A DNA stretch of 44,587 nucleotides from Halorubrum halophilum (lineage in GTDB: Archaea; Halobacteriota; Halobacteria; Halobacteriales; Haloferacaceae), in contig NZ_BBJP01000050.1 in the NCBI RefSeq assembly GCF_000739595.1, forward strand, positions 1-44,587. The letters run 5' to 3'. Positions 1 through 8,055 of the stretch are shown piece by piece. Below the pieces are notes generated by a model, which was not told the DNA's origin, made no database searches, and worked only from the letters and a program-made list of their open reading frames with translations. The position numbers were made by a program, and so were the translations under genes. Every line of letters starts with the position of its first letter. Position 1 is the first letter of the stretch.

Positions 1-1
1 T

Positions 2-397
2 GTGTGGAGTGGGAAGGCGAAGGACTGGGGCAAGCACGGTAATCTTGACCTGCACTCGTGGGCGTTCGACCGGTTCAGCGACCTACTCGAATACAAAGCC
101 GAGATGGAAGGTATCACGGTCGAGCAAGTGTCTGAGCGGGATACCTCGAAATCGTGTTCGTGCTGTGGCCGGAAGCATGAAGCCAACCGTGTTGAACGCG
201 GACTGTCTGTCTGCGATGAGTGCGGTACAGTAGCGAACGCAGATGTGAACGGCGCTGAGAACATTCGGCAGAAAGTATCTCCAAGTCCCGCCACGGATGG
301 CGGTGATAGGAGTAACGGCTGGTTGGCACAGCCATCGACGTTCCTGTTTGACAAGGAAACTGGTGCGTTCGCACCTCAAGAACGGGTTACGTCGTAA
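2..397 (+). CDS. tnpB: TnpB (IS200/IS605, IS1341-type), C-terminal part, cut by window edge
   Basis: The frame is open from the window start, so the N-terminus lies outside. The visible 131 residues are the end of an OrfB/TnpB protein: the stretch with WGKHGN and LHSW, the zinc ribbon with CSCCGRK and CDECG, and the RuvC-III motif DVNGAENI whose Asp is catalytic. TnpB proteins are RNA-guided nucleases encoded by IS200/IS605 elements; whether this copy is complete cannot be judged here. A right-end hairpin follows 34 bases after the stop, as expected for an element end. It is the only tnpB piece in the window that shows no frame damage, so it is the best candidate for a functional nuclease. 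Confidence 0.9.
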   Translation: MWSGKAKDWGKHGNLDLHSWAFDRFSDLLEYKAEMEGITVEQVSERDTSKSCSCCGRKHEANRVERGLSVCDECGTVANADVNGAENIRQKVSPSPATDGGDRSNGWLAQPSTFLFDKETGAFAPQERVTS

Positions 398-430
398 ACC
401 ACACTATCCCAACCCAGCGGTGCGGTGCCG

Positions 431-468
431 TGGGAATCCTCGCGCTTCAGCGCGGGGAGGATGTCAAT
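431..468 (+). mobile_element. Right end of the IS200/605 element (hairpin, ends GTCAAT)
   Basis: An imperfect palindrome CCTCGCGC-TTCA-GCGCGGGGAGG is followed by ATGTCAAT. Comparison with the other right ends in this window (13915, 27088, 37105) shows that identity stops right after GTCAAT, which marks the element boundary. The flanking DNA after it belongs to an interrupted reverse-strand reading frame. Confidence 0.8.
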
Positions 469-564
469 GACGCGATCTACGATTTCTCCGACGCTCACGG
501 CTGCGTTCGGCTCCGCTTCCTCGAGGACCGAGAGGATAGCTGACGTAACAGACGAAGATGTCAT
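469..564 (-). pseudogene. N-terminal stub of a gene truncated by the IS right end
   Basis: A reverse-strand frame starting at ATG 564 encodes MTSSSVTSAILSVLEEAE... for about 33 residues and then runs into the IS hairpin, where translation reads the palindrome as IDILPALKRE. The amphipathic helices resemble the start of a winged-helix regulator, but the family is not recognised. The chromosomal part stops exactly at the IS boundary, so the element inserted in or deleted into this gene. Confidence 0.5.
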
Positions 565-570
565 GCTCAC

Positions 571-998
571 CGAGCAATTAAGCTCATTGTGCTAAAAGCT
601 TGCTGAGCAAATTTGTGAGTGGATCGCTAAACGTGATACTCGACCACCAGTCGTCGACAAAGAGGATGCGACACCAACAATCCAGGTAGCCCGGGGCAGT
701 TGGACAAAGCGGCGGCCACTTTGGGCTACAGCCCTACCGGCTGGTGCCGTCAGAACAACACGTACACCGCTCTCGAACGCTTTGCTCGGCGGCACGACCG
801 CACGTTCGTCGTTCCGCAGCGGGTCTACTCGTCACCCTTTCTCGCTTCGTCCAACTCGAGCAAGCCGATCTCTCCAACGCCGATCTTTCCAGTGCTGACC
901 TCTCTGGCGCTGACCTCGACAGTGCTGATATCTCCGGTGCGCGCCTCCCTTGACATCCGGCTGTCGTTGGCGCGAACTCGCGTGTCAGGGTCATTTAT
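571..998. other. Relic region without an intact gene
   Basis: No full-length gene is supported. Short frames with haloarchaeal codon bias change phase several times. The only recognisable part is a pentapeptide-repeat tail at 849-953, listed separately. It probably represents decayed genes next to the IS element. Confidence 0.4.
849..953 (+). pseudogene. Pentapeptide-repeat protein fragment
   Basis: In frame with a stop at 951-953 the sequence reads LEQADLSNADLSSADLSGA and continues DLDSADISGARLP, that is about six A(D/N)LSx pentapeptide repeats. Pentapeptide-repeat proteins form right-handed quadrilateral helices, but the fragment is too short to assign a role. Upstream residues in the same frame do not show the repeat, so the gene is truncated or frameshifted. 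Confidence 0.45.
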
Positions 999-1041
999 GT
1001 GCCGGAATGGGTGCGGTCGTGTTCCTTCGACCGTGATTTCA

Positions 1042-1301
1042 TGACTGAGCGACCATCTGGTGACGAACCAGCGACGACTGACGAATCGACCGCTCCCACT
1101 CCTGCGGGAGCCGAGCCACCGGACGGCTTTGCCGTCGAGTTCACGCCGGAGCGTGAGCCCCGACGTCGAGTGCGGTATGAACCACGGACGGATGCCGACG
1201 GCTGGTGGCGCATCACTCACGAGTGGACCGGCTGTACGTGGCGGATCATCGGCCGTGAACCGCTCACTGACGCCTGCTGTACTGGGGTGAATCATGCGTA
1301 A
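1042..1301 (+). CDS. Small haloarchaeal protein of unknown function
   Basis: The frame could begin at GTG 999, but the ATG at 1042 is preferred because the protein then starts MTERPSGDEPATT, a typical acidic haloarchaeal N-terminus. The 86-residue product has a disordered acidic/Pro-rich N-terminal third and a conserved-looking C-terminal part with RRRVRYEPRTDADGWWRITH and two Trp-rich beta-strand-like segments. No family was recognised. The stop overlaps the start of the DUF7344 gene by 8 bases (ATGCGTAA), so the two are translationally coupled. Confidence 0.6.
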
Positions 1302-1644
1302 GGAGCCGGACGAGACGCCCCCCAGCGTGGCGGCGTTGTTCGATCTCTTGTCGCACCGACGGCGCCGATTCATCCTCTTGGTCGTCGCCGGCGCTCCCGA
1401 GACGGGGATTCAGCTGCGGACCATCTCGGAGACGCTGTATGCCGTCGAACACGACGTGACGCCGACTAACGCCGCAACTCGGTCGGTGACCGAGGTTCAA
1501 ACAAACATCAAACAGAGCCATCTCGACAGCTTACGTGATACTGGGTGTCTCACACTGGACGCCGCTGATCGGCTCCATCCGGGGCCGATGTTACCGCGTG
1601 CACTTGCGGTGATCGTCGTCGGCATGCTCGGCGTTCAGGACTGA
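1294..1644 (+). CDS. DUF7344-type winged-helix protein
   Basis: The 116-residue protein has the haloarchaeal DUF7344 pattern: LFDLLSHRRRRFILLVVAG, a short linker, TNIKQSHLDSLRDTGCLTLD (recognition helix plus wing) and a hydrophobic C-terminus. This domain is thought to be a small winged-helix DNA-binding fold; targets are unknown. It overlaps the preceding gene by 8 bases and is probably co-transcribed with it. A second DUF7344 protein lies at 13292-13618. Confidence 0.7.
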   Translation: MRKEPDETPPSVAALFDLLSHRRRRFILLVVAGAPETGIQLRTISETLYAVEHDVTPTNAATRSVTEVQTNIKQSHLDSLRDTGCLTLDAADRLHPGPMLPRALAVIVVGMLGVQD

Positions 1645-2307
1645 ATCAGCTTCGGCCGGACGCCTGCTGTCTGGTGTGTGCGCCGTGTGCTTCGTGGCCG
1701 TTCATGAGCTCGGACCCGGTCGCGTCGAGCCATGTGGGCCCGCGTTCGCTCCGGGACGGCTGCTCGATATCGACGACAGATCTAACTGACAGCCCGATCG
1801 GTGATCGGAGGGTGAGACTCGGCGCGTCTCACCCTGATAGCTGTGGGGTTGTATCGTCTCGGAGATGCTGGCCCGTCGACATCGGGGGCTAGATACCGCC
1901 TCAGATCGGTTTCGGTGAGCGTGCGGAGTGTGTGGTGTGGCTGTTTCTTGAAGGACCGATCTGGGTGCCCAGACGGGCCCACCGCAGACGGGAGTCGAGA
2001 CGAACCGGCTACGGCCGTGGGTTGACCCCGAAGTGGTTCACAGCAATTTGGTCCGGTTCGTTCTCGTAATACCCGTATCCCTCAGCATAGCACGGTGACT
2101 CAGCGGGTATACAATCCCGGAGTGATCGAACGTGTCGAAACCGGACTGTCTACCGAAAAAGAGGTATTAATTGCTTGTTAGCAGTATGGTATCGGGGTCC
2201 GTCGCAGTCGCGGGTTGCCGTCGCATTACACGTACTGATGAGGTGTGCTTGGCAGTCGACGCAATCAACTCATAACAATAACACCTGAGTAAAAAGACGG
2301 AGAGGAG
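1645..2307. other. Gene-poor stretch with one strong hairpin
   Basis: No convincing coding region was seen in 663 bases; short frames on both strands lack family signals. It contains the hairpin at 1809-1835. The AT-rich stretch around 2160-2285 probably includes the promoter of the glycosyltransferase unit that begins at 2308 or 2484. Confidence 0.5.
1809..1835. repeat. Perfect 10-bp inverted repeat (hairpin)
   Basis: AGGGTGAGAC and GTCTCACCCT flank a 7-base loop. It lies 165 bases past the DUF7344 stop and has no T-run, so it may be a processed RNA stem, an IS end or a protein-binding site. Confidence 0.6.
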
Positions 2308-2487
2308 ATGGACGATAGTTCGAGAGCACGTATCACCGAGGGCAACCCGTCTCCGCAGATCGGTCTCGAACCGATCTGCCCACTGCTGAGATGGGGCGGT
2401 ACGAACCGCCTCAAACAGGGGTTCCAGTCCGCACCGTCGACCACCCGGCGGCGGGCCCTTCCGAGAACGATCGAGCGTAACCGATGA
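2308..2487 (+). CDS. Small ORF (59 aa) overlapping the GT4 start
   Basis: ATG 2308 follows a GGAG-rich stretch (agaggag) and opens a 59-codon frame without internal stops that ends TGA at 2485-2487, overlapping the ATG of the glycosyltransferase gene in an ATGA arrangement. The product begins MDDSSRARITEGN and is basic at the C-terminus. It resembles no family known to me. The frame contains a 10-bp inverted repeat (GCAGATCGGT...ACCGATCTGC, 2355-2379) and a second shorter one (2392-2411). It may be a coupled small protein, a leader peptide or chance. Confidence 0.35.
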   Translation: MDDSSRARITEGNPSPQIGLEPICPLLRWGGTNRLKQGFQSAPSTTRRRALPRTIERNR

Positions 2488-3458
2488 GGTCAGACGAAGA
2501 GTCGGTTAACGTCTTACAGCTCGTAACAACGCCGCGACCGTTTTTCCGGCAGCAGGTAGAGGTACTTGAGCAGAGCGGCGTGTCGTCGACCGTCGTTCGC
2601 GTTCCGCCTGCGGACGGGCGCCGGTTGGGACACGAGTACGCGGTGTTCTACGGACAGATCCTCTCGAAACTGGCGACCGGAACGTACGATTTAGTCCATG
2701 CGAACTTCGGGCTCACACTCCCGTTTGCACTCGCTCAACCGATTCGACCAGTTGTTGTCTCCCTTTGGGGAACCGATGTCTTCGGCGAGTACGGGTGGGT
2801 CACGGACCGATTCGTCCGGTGGACCGACGCCGTCATCGTCATGTCCGAGGAGATGAACGACGCAGTGGACGTGGAGGCGAACGTTATCCCGCACGGTATC
2901 GACTTTGATCTGTTCGAGCCGATGCCGCGGATGGAGGCCAGACGCGAAGTGGGCTGGGACGCCGATTTGAAACACGTTCTCTTTCCATACGATCCGGACC
3001 GACATGTCAAGAACTTCCCGCGTGCGGAGCGAATCGTCACTGAGGTGGCTGGTCAGGTGGACGAGGACGTAGCGATACAGCCCGTCTACAACATCCCACA
3101 CGAACGAGTTCCACTCTATATCAACGCCGCAGACGCGTTTCTCATGACGTCGAAGTGGGAGGGGTCGCCTAACGCCATCCGCGAGGCGCTCGCGTGTAAC
3201 CTACCCATCGTTTCCACGGATGTCGGCGACGTCGCTGAACGTCTCAACAGTGTCTCTTATTCGCACGTCTGTGAGAGCGATCAGGAGTTGGTGAACGCGC
3301 TTGTTTCGGTTCTTGCCGCCGGCGAACGGTCAGACGGCCGGCAGTCGGGGAACATATCGAGCCTCACCAACATGCGGGAACGCATTCTGGATGTCTATGA
3401 GTCTGCCGGCGTGCAGTGTCCCGATATTGACCAATACGCACGCTCCGAGAACCAATAA
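2484..3458 (+). CDS. GT4-family glycosyltransferase
   Basis: The 324-residue protein has a GT-B fold. The N-terminal half contains LWGTDVFGEYG and the VIPHGIDFDLF linker typical of GT4 enzymes. The C-terminal half holds the sugar-nucleotide site with WEGSPNAIREALACNLPIV, an intact E-x7-E motif, followed by STDVGDVAERL. Such enzymes add a sugar from a nucleotide donor to a growing glycan at the cytoplasmic membrane face. It opens the glycan island and is followed by a large membrane protein. The start overlaps the 59-aa ORF. The exact sugar cannot be inferred. Confidence 0.88.
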   Translation: MRSDEESVNVLQLVTTPRPFFRQQVEVLEQSGVSSTVVRVPPADGRRLGHEYAVFYGQILSKLATGTYDLVHANFGLTLPFALAQPIRPVVVSLWGTDVFGEYGWVTDRFVRWTDAVIVMSEEMNDAVDVEANVIPHGIDFDLFEPMPRMEARREVGWDADLKHVLFPYDPDRHVKNFPRAERIVTEVAGQVDEDVAIQPVYNIPHERVPLYINAADAFLMTSKWEGSPNAIREALACNLPIVSTDVGDVAERLNSVSYSHVCESDQELVNALVSVLAAGERSDGRQSGNISSLTNMRERILDVYESAGVQCPDIDQYARSENQ

Positions 3459-3555
3459 CTAGGGCGTAACAAAGTGTGGGTCCACGGTAGTACCGCAGCA
3501 GAAATGGGTCGAGTCGTATCCGACAGCGACGGTTCCTCAGATGTGATCTATTCGG

Positions 3556-5472
3556 ATGTCCCGTAGGCAACGCCGGCGCGGGGCTCCTCGACCGAAGATC
3601 GTTCTCATACTCGGGTTCGTACTGCTCACGATCGGGCTCCTCGCAGCGTACGTCGAACCGGCCTCGGGGTACGAACTGTCACCGTACGCCTCGACGCCGA
3701 TACCCTTCTGGGCTTGCACGGCGCTGAGTGGTTTCGTCTCGCTGGTCGTCGCGTTCGATCGCGACCGATCGCCGCGCCTGCGGACGATAGCGCTCCTGCT
3801 CGCCGTCGGTGTCTTCGTTGCGGTCATCTCGATACCCGTCATTAGAAACTACCAGTTCTTCGGTCCGGCGGACTCGCTGACCCACCTCGGTTGGATACGC
3901 GACTTCCGTACCGGGGCCTTGCAACCCTTCGACATTCTCTATCCGGCAACGCACGTCATCGCGCTCTTGTTCGGCGAAGTTGGCGGTATAGAACTTCCGC
4001 GGGCGGGAAAGCTGACCGTCGTCGTCTACTTCGTGGTGTACCTCCTGTTTCTCCCGCTTTGTGTCGGTTACCTCTCGGATAGCGACTGGGCGATCCCGTT
4101 CGGTCTCTTCGCCGCGGCCCTCCTCTTGCCTGTCAACAACGTGAGCGTCTTCCGGATGATGCATCCGACGACGCAGGCCATTCTCTTCTTCCCGCTCGTG
4201 CTCTTCGTGACGTTCCGATATCTCAGGGCACCCCCTGACGCCGAGTGGCTCCCCTTCTCCGCCAGCTCGTGGAGCGTGCTCCTGTACGTCGTGATGGCGT
4301 CCCTCCTCTTCGTCCACCCACAGCAGGCCGCGAACCTCCTCGTCGTGTTCGTGACCATTTCGGTCGTACAGACGATATACAGGGCTGCCGGTGATCGGCT
4401 CGGCGACTACGATATCGTCACGGAGCGGCTCGCCTACTTCCCTGCCATCTTCCTCGCTGTCCTCTTCGGACTGTGGGTGCCACAACACGGACGCGCGACC
4501 GGACCGGGAAGTATCATCATCGACCGAGTCATCCAGTTCGTCACCGGAACCAGTGAATCACCGGTCGATGGTGCCGCACAGCGCGGGAGGTCGCTAGGCG
4601 ATATCGGTGGCAGCATCGAGGAACTCTTCGTGAAACTGTTTCTCGTGACGCTTCTGTTCTTCATCGCCGCTGGACTGTTGATGCTACTCAGTTATGTTGG
4701 CCGCATCGACTGGAAAGACGTGGACAAACGAGCCGTCATCAAGTACCTCTCGATATCGTTTTCGGCTCTCACGGCGATATTCGCGGTGTACTTCCTGTCG
4801 AGCGTGACGACGCAGCACTACCGACAGCTCGGACTCCTCGCGATGGTCGCGTCAATACTCGGCGCGGTTATGCTGTCGGACGGCTTGACCGCGCTCGCCG
4901 ATCGGTTCTCCGTCCGGTCGGTCGTCGGGATCGCCGGTCCCCTCCTCGCGGTCATGTTACTTCTATCGGCCGCCTCAGTGTATCAGTCGCCCTATATCTA
5001 TCAGGAGTCGGCCCACATCACGGAGATGGAACTGACGGGGTACGAGACCGCTATCGACCACCGAAGCGACGAGGTAATCTTCACAAAAATCCGCGGCGGG
5101 ACGTCACGCTACTCTGATGCGGTGTACGGCCGCAACGGGAGCGAACAGATGGATATCAACCGAGCTGATGAGCCGATTCCGGAGGGGGTATTCAACCGGG
5201 GAAACATGACGACGTACTACGACGATCCGCACTATCTTGTCGTTCTGCCACGTGATTACGACCGTGAAGTCGTCGTCTACAAAGGGTTCCGGTTTACCAG
5301 TCGTGGATTCGATCAGCTCGACGAGCTATCCGGCGTGAGCAAACTCATCTCCAACAAGGGCTTCCAGCTCTACTACATCGAACCGGCGAACGAAACGGAG
5401 ACGGTAGGCCCCAACGACGCCGTCTCCGGGCCTGAACGGCCGACGTTCTCGGTACCGTCGCCGACTCGATAG
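3556..5472 (+). CDS. Large multi-pass membrane protein, GT-C-like
   Basis: The 638-residue protein has a basic start (MSRRQRRRGAPRPK), about 12-13 hydrophobic segments between residues 14 and 475, and a soluble C-terminal domain of about 160 residues. The loop after the third segment carries ADSLTHLGW (about 105-113), and HPTTQ and HPQQA lie in later loops. This layout fits a GT-C-type glycosyltransferase or polymerase-like glycan membrane protein, acting on lipid-linked sugars. Charged loop residues D/H would be catalytic candidates, but no defined family motif is certain. It lies 97 bases after the GT4 gene on the same strand. Confidence 0.65.
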   Translation: MSRRQRRRGAPRPKIVLILGFVLLTIGLLAAYVEPASGYELSPYASTPIPFWACTALSGFVSLVVAFDRDRSPRLRTIALLLAVGVFVAVISIPVIRNYQFFGPADSLTHLGWIRDFRTGALQPFDILYPATHVIALLFGEVGGIELPRAGKLTVVVYFVVYLLFLPLCVGYLSDSDWAIPFGLFAAALLLPVNNVSVFRMMHPTTQAILFFPLVLFVTFRYLRAPPDAEWLPFSASSWSVLLYVVMASLLFVHPQQAANLLVVFVTISVVQTIYRAAGDRLGDYDIVTERLAYFPAIFLAVLFGLWVPQHGRATGPGSIIIDRVIQFVTGTSESPVDGAAQRGRSLGDIGGSIEELFVKLFLVTLLFFIAAGLLMLLSYVGRIDWKDVDKRAVIKYLSISFSALTAIFAVYFLSSVTTQHYRQLGLLAMVASILGAVMLSDGLTALADRFSVRSVVGIAGPLLAVMLLLSAASVYQSPYIYQESAHITEMELTGYETAIDHRSDEVIFTKIRGGTSRYSDAVYGRNGSEQMDINRADEPIPEGVFNRGNMTTYYDDPHYLVVLPRDYDREVVVYKGFRFTSRGFDQLDELSGVSKLISNKGFQLYYIEPANETETVGPNDAVSGPERPTFSVPSPTR

Positions 5473-5493
5473 CGGGGCGCGGTCGTCGCGACG

Positions 5494-6480
5494 TTATTGC
5501 TCCGTGACGGTCAGCCGGTGGTACACTTCGGCGTCGGCGTTCGACCGTATTGGCGTTTCCGGCGGCTCTCCCTCGTACACGAGGTAGACGACGCGGATTC
5601 GCTCACCGGTAAACGTCGGACTCAGATCGTGTGAACGCTGCCATCGTTGATCCGCCGCGACGGTTCTGTTGAACGTGTCGAGCCGTCGTTCGGCGATCAC
5701 CGTTCCGTCCGAGTTCTGTTGCTGTAACTTCGCGACCACCGTGTAGTCAACGCTCCGGTCGTGATGGTTGTCCACCACGAAGACAAACTCTTCAGTCTGT
5801 TCTAGGGTTATCTCGTTCGGGAGGTTTCCCGCGACGAGCGTGTTGTCGTCGCTCGTTCCGTACAGAGAAGCGGTTGAGTAGGATTCGCCGTCGTTGGGGA
5901 CAGTCAGAACGAACCCAGTGGTGAGGACGGCGACTAGAATGGAGATGCCGAGGGCGGCGTTGAGTATCGATTCCCGCCGCGTTCGTCCGGAGAGACTCTC
6001 TCCAATAGCCGACGCTGCCCCGCCAAACGACGGCGCGTAGCGGTCACTGACGGGCATTCGGAGTCGGCGCACCGTCCCGACGGCGGTGGCGACGCAGACG
6101 AAGAGCGCAACGGTTACCACTCCCGTCTCGGCTGTGATCGTTCCGGCTACGGCCGACGTAAGCAGTCCCAACAGCGGGAGTAGTGCGACGCTGGTGCCTA
6201 CGGAGAGGACGAATCGTATGGTCGGCGAGAGCCGAACCGGATCCTCGCCCATCAGAGATGTGGTCAGATTCCTCGGGACGCGTCGGCTGAGAACGTTCGG
6301 ACCGTTTCCGCCTTCCTCAGGGAATAGGGCGGTCACAAGAGCGTATCCGGGTAGGACTAAGAGCATGGGAAGTGCGATAGCGACTCTGATACCGGATCCC
6401 GGATCGAGGGTGACCGCCGCGGCCAGAACGACGATCGCGGCCAGCGAGGCCCATACGTCGTCGGAAATGTCCCGAATCAT
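5494..6480 (-). CDS. DUF1616-type membrane protein
   Basis: The N-terminal part reads MIRDISDDVWASLAAIVVLA followed by LPMLLVLPGYALVTALFPEE, the DUF1616 signature with the PGY motif. Four hydrophobic segments precede a C-terminal extracytoplasmic beta-rich domain (from about residue 195) with NLPNEITLEQTEEFVFVVDN and WQRSHDLSPTFTGERIRVVY. The open frame extends to 6615, but the extra 45 residues are polar, Lys/His-rich and unlike DUF1616 starts, so ATG 6480 is preferred. It converges with the membrane protein gene (21-base gap). DUF1616 genes often lie in archaeal glycan clusters; the function is unknown. Confidence 0.75.
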   Translation of the reverse strand: MIRDISDDVWASLAAIVVLAAAVTLDPGSGIRVAIALPMLLVLPGYALVTALFPEEGGNGPNVLSRRVPRNLTTSLMGEDPVRLSPTIRFVLSVGTSVALLPLLGLLTSAVAGTITAETGVVTVALFVCVATAVGTVRRLRMPVSDRYAPSFGGAASAIGESLSGRTRRESILNAALGISILVAVLTTGFVLTVPNDGESYSTASLYGTSDDNTLVAGNLPNEITLEQTEEFVFVVDNHHDRSVDYTVVAKLQQQNSDGTVIAERRLDTFNRTVAADQRWQRSHDLSPTFTGERIRVVYLVYEGEPPETPIRSNADAEVYHRLTVTEQ

Positions 6481-6640
6481 CCGCCGATCGTCCGAAGTCG
6501 ACCGTCGCGACGTTTTCCTGATATCGTCATGCCGACCGTGAATGAAACGTATGTGAGTGTTCGCATGTGTGTCGTGTTTTGTTTTCGGTGGGGTCATCCG
6601 CTCGCGTTTTTTCATTCGTTCAAGACGACCGCTGCGAGCT

Positions 6641-6662
6641 TCTACTTCGAGTCTACTTCGAG
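6641..6662. repeat. Tandem 11-bp direct repeat in divergent intergenic region
   Basis: TCTACTTCGAG occurs twice head to tail, 22 bases in total, in the region between the divergent DUF1616 and DUF354 genes. The region also has AT-rich promoter-like stretches at 6675-6690 and 6760-6785. It could be a regulator site; nothing else was recognised in 6481-6901. Confidence 0.5.
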
Positions 6663-6901
6663 TGTAGAACCGATACCGTATAATTAGGAGCTACCTTTTT
6701 CGACGGTACGACCTCCAAAACGGACAATTCACCGCTGTGGATTGCGTCTCGAACCAGACTCATTAATTATCGAATATATAACAATACTCGCCTCTCACAA
6801 CCCGATAGACGGCACGATCGCGAAATGCACACGAGATATCGATCCGGAACCATTCGTGTATACCCTTCTCACAACAGAGTCTCCACGGAGAGTGCTTGAG
6901 C

Positions 6902-7936
6902 ATGCGCGTCGCCTACACGATCCAGCATCCTGCACACGTACACCTGTTCAGGAACTCGATCCGAGAGCTCGTCGAATCGGACGACAGCGTGTTCGTGTTT
7001 GTCAGGGAGAACGATGTCGCGACGGACCTTCTTGACGGTTACGGCATCAAATACAACCGACTGGCGCCGGAAACGGAGTCCTTCGCGGGACTCGCCGTCG
7101 CGCAAACCCTCTACGAGCTGCGTCTCCTCCGCAACTGTCGACAGATCGACCCAGACGTCATCGTCGGGATGGGCGAACCAGGTGTGTCACACGTCTCGAC
7201 GCTGTTGGGGACGAACGGGCTGATATTCACGGATACGGAGGATGCGACGATACAGAACATGCTTGCGTTCCCGCTCGCTGATCGGATCTGTACCCCCGAT
7301 TGCTACCGAGACGACCTCGGGGAGAAGCAGTGGAGGTATCCGGGGTACCACGAGCTGGCGTACCTGCATCCCGACCGGTTTACGCCAGATCCATCGGTGT
7401 TCGACGACACGGACGTCGACCCCAACGAGAAGTACGTGGTGCTTCGCCTCGTCGCTTGGAACGCCCTTCACGACATCGGCAGCGCCGGATTCAATGAGCT
7501 TGAAGCAGTCATCGAGCGGCTCGAATCGACGGGTACCCGCGTCATCATCACGTCCGAAGGTGAGCTCCCGGACCGATTCGATGACTATCTGATGCCGACG
7601 GCGCCAGAAGAGGTCCACCATGTGCTACATTTCGCGGACCTATTTATCGGAGAGAGTGCGACGATGGCGGCCGAATCGGCTGTTCTCGGCACACCGGCAG
7701 TCTTCGTGAGCCAGCTCCGTCGGGGATACATCGACGAGCTGGCCGACGAGTACGGGCTCGTCTTCCAGTTCAATGGCGACGACCGTCAGTCGCGCGGGCT
7801 GTCCAAGGCGGTGTCGATACTCGACGGATACGCGGTCGACACGTGGCGACGCCGACGCGAGGAACTGCTCGCGGACAAGGTCGACACCACGTCCGTCATC
7901 GTCGAACAGATCCGCGAGATGGCGTCTCGTAACTGA
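6902..7936 (+). CDS. DUF354 glycosyltransferase-fold protein
   Basis: The protein starts MRVAYTIQHPAHVHLFRNSI, the DUF354 N-terminus with the HPAHVHLF motif. It continues with VIVGMGEPGVSHVSTLLG, LIFTDTEDA and a C-terminal GESATMAAESAVLGTPAVFV, which resembles the UDP-binding half of UDP-GlcNAc 2-epimerase/MurG-like GT-B proteins. ATG 6902 is preferred over TTG 6896. DUF354 proteins are common in archaeal glycan clusters and probably act on nucleotide sugars, but the reaction is not established. A UDP-sugar dehydrogenase follows. Confidence 0.82.
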   Translation: MRVAYTIQHPAHVHLFRNSIRELVESDDSVFVFVRENDVATDLLDGYGIKYNRLAPETESFAGLAVAQTLYELRLLRNCRQIDPDVIVGMGEPGVSHVSTLLGTNGLIFTDTEDATIQNMLAFPLADRICTPDCYRDDLGEKQWRYPGYHELAYLHPDRFTPDPSVFDDTDVDPNEKYVVLRLVAWNALHDIGSAGFNELEAVIERLESTGTRVIITSEGELPDRFDDYLMPTAPEEVHHVLHFADLFIGESATMAAESAVLGTPAVFVSQLRRGYIDELADEYGLVFQFNGDDRQSRGLSKAVSILDGYAVDTWRRRREELLADKVDTTSVIVEQIREMASRN

Positions 7937-8055
7937 CCGGCATCAGCTGGTTCCTCGGCGTCCGTCGAAAAAGCCGTCTGTTCCCAAATGTGGACCTCTG
8001 ATACCCTAACGAATCTATAACAATACGTCGCCGGTGTCAGTCTTAGTCAATTAAT

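Noticed and set aside
83-379. Reverse-strand frames over the tnpB end
   Set aside because: They are shadows of the tnpB frame; Cys/Arg-rich and without motif.
825-1373. 182-codon reverse frame across the small gene pair
   Set aside because: It lies antisense to the coupled genes at 1042-1644, is Arg/Ser-rich and has no family signal.
1782-1982. Reverse frame with TLTETDLRRYLAP
   Set aside because: It looks slightly protein-like but crosses the 1809-1835 hairpin and has no recognisable family or start.
3679-4488. 269-codon reverse frame in the membrane protein gene
   Set aside because: Glu/Arg/His-rich antisense shadow of a hydrophobic protein, common in GC-rich DNA.
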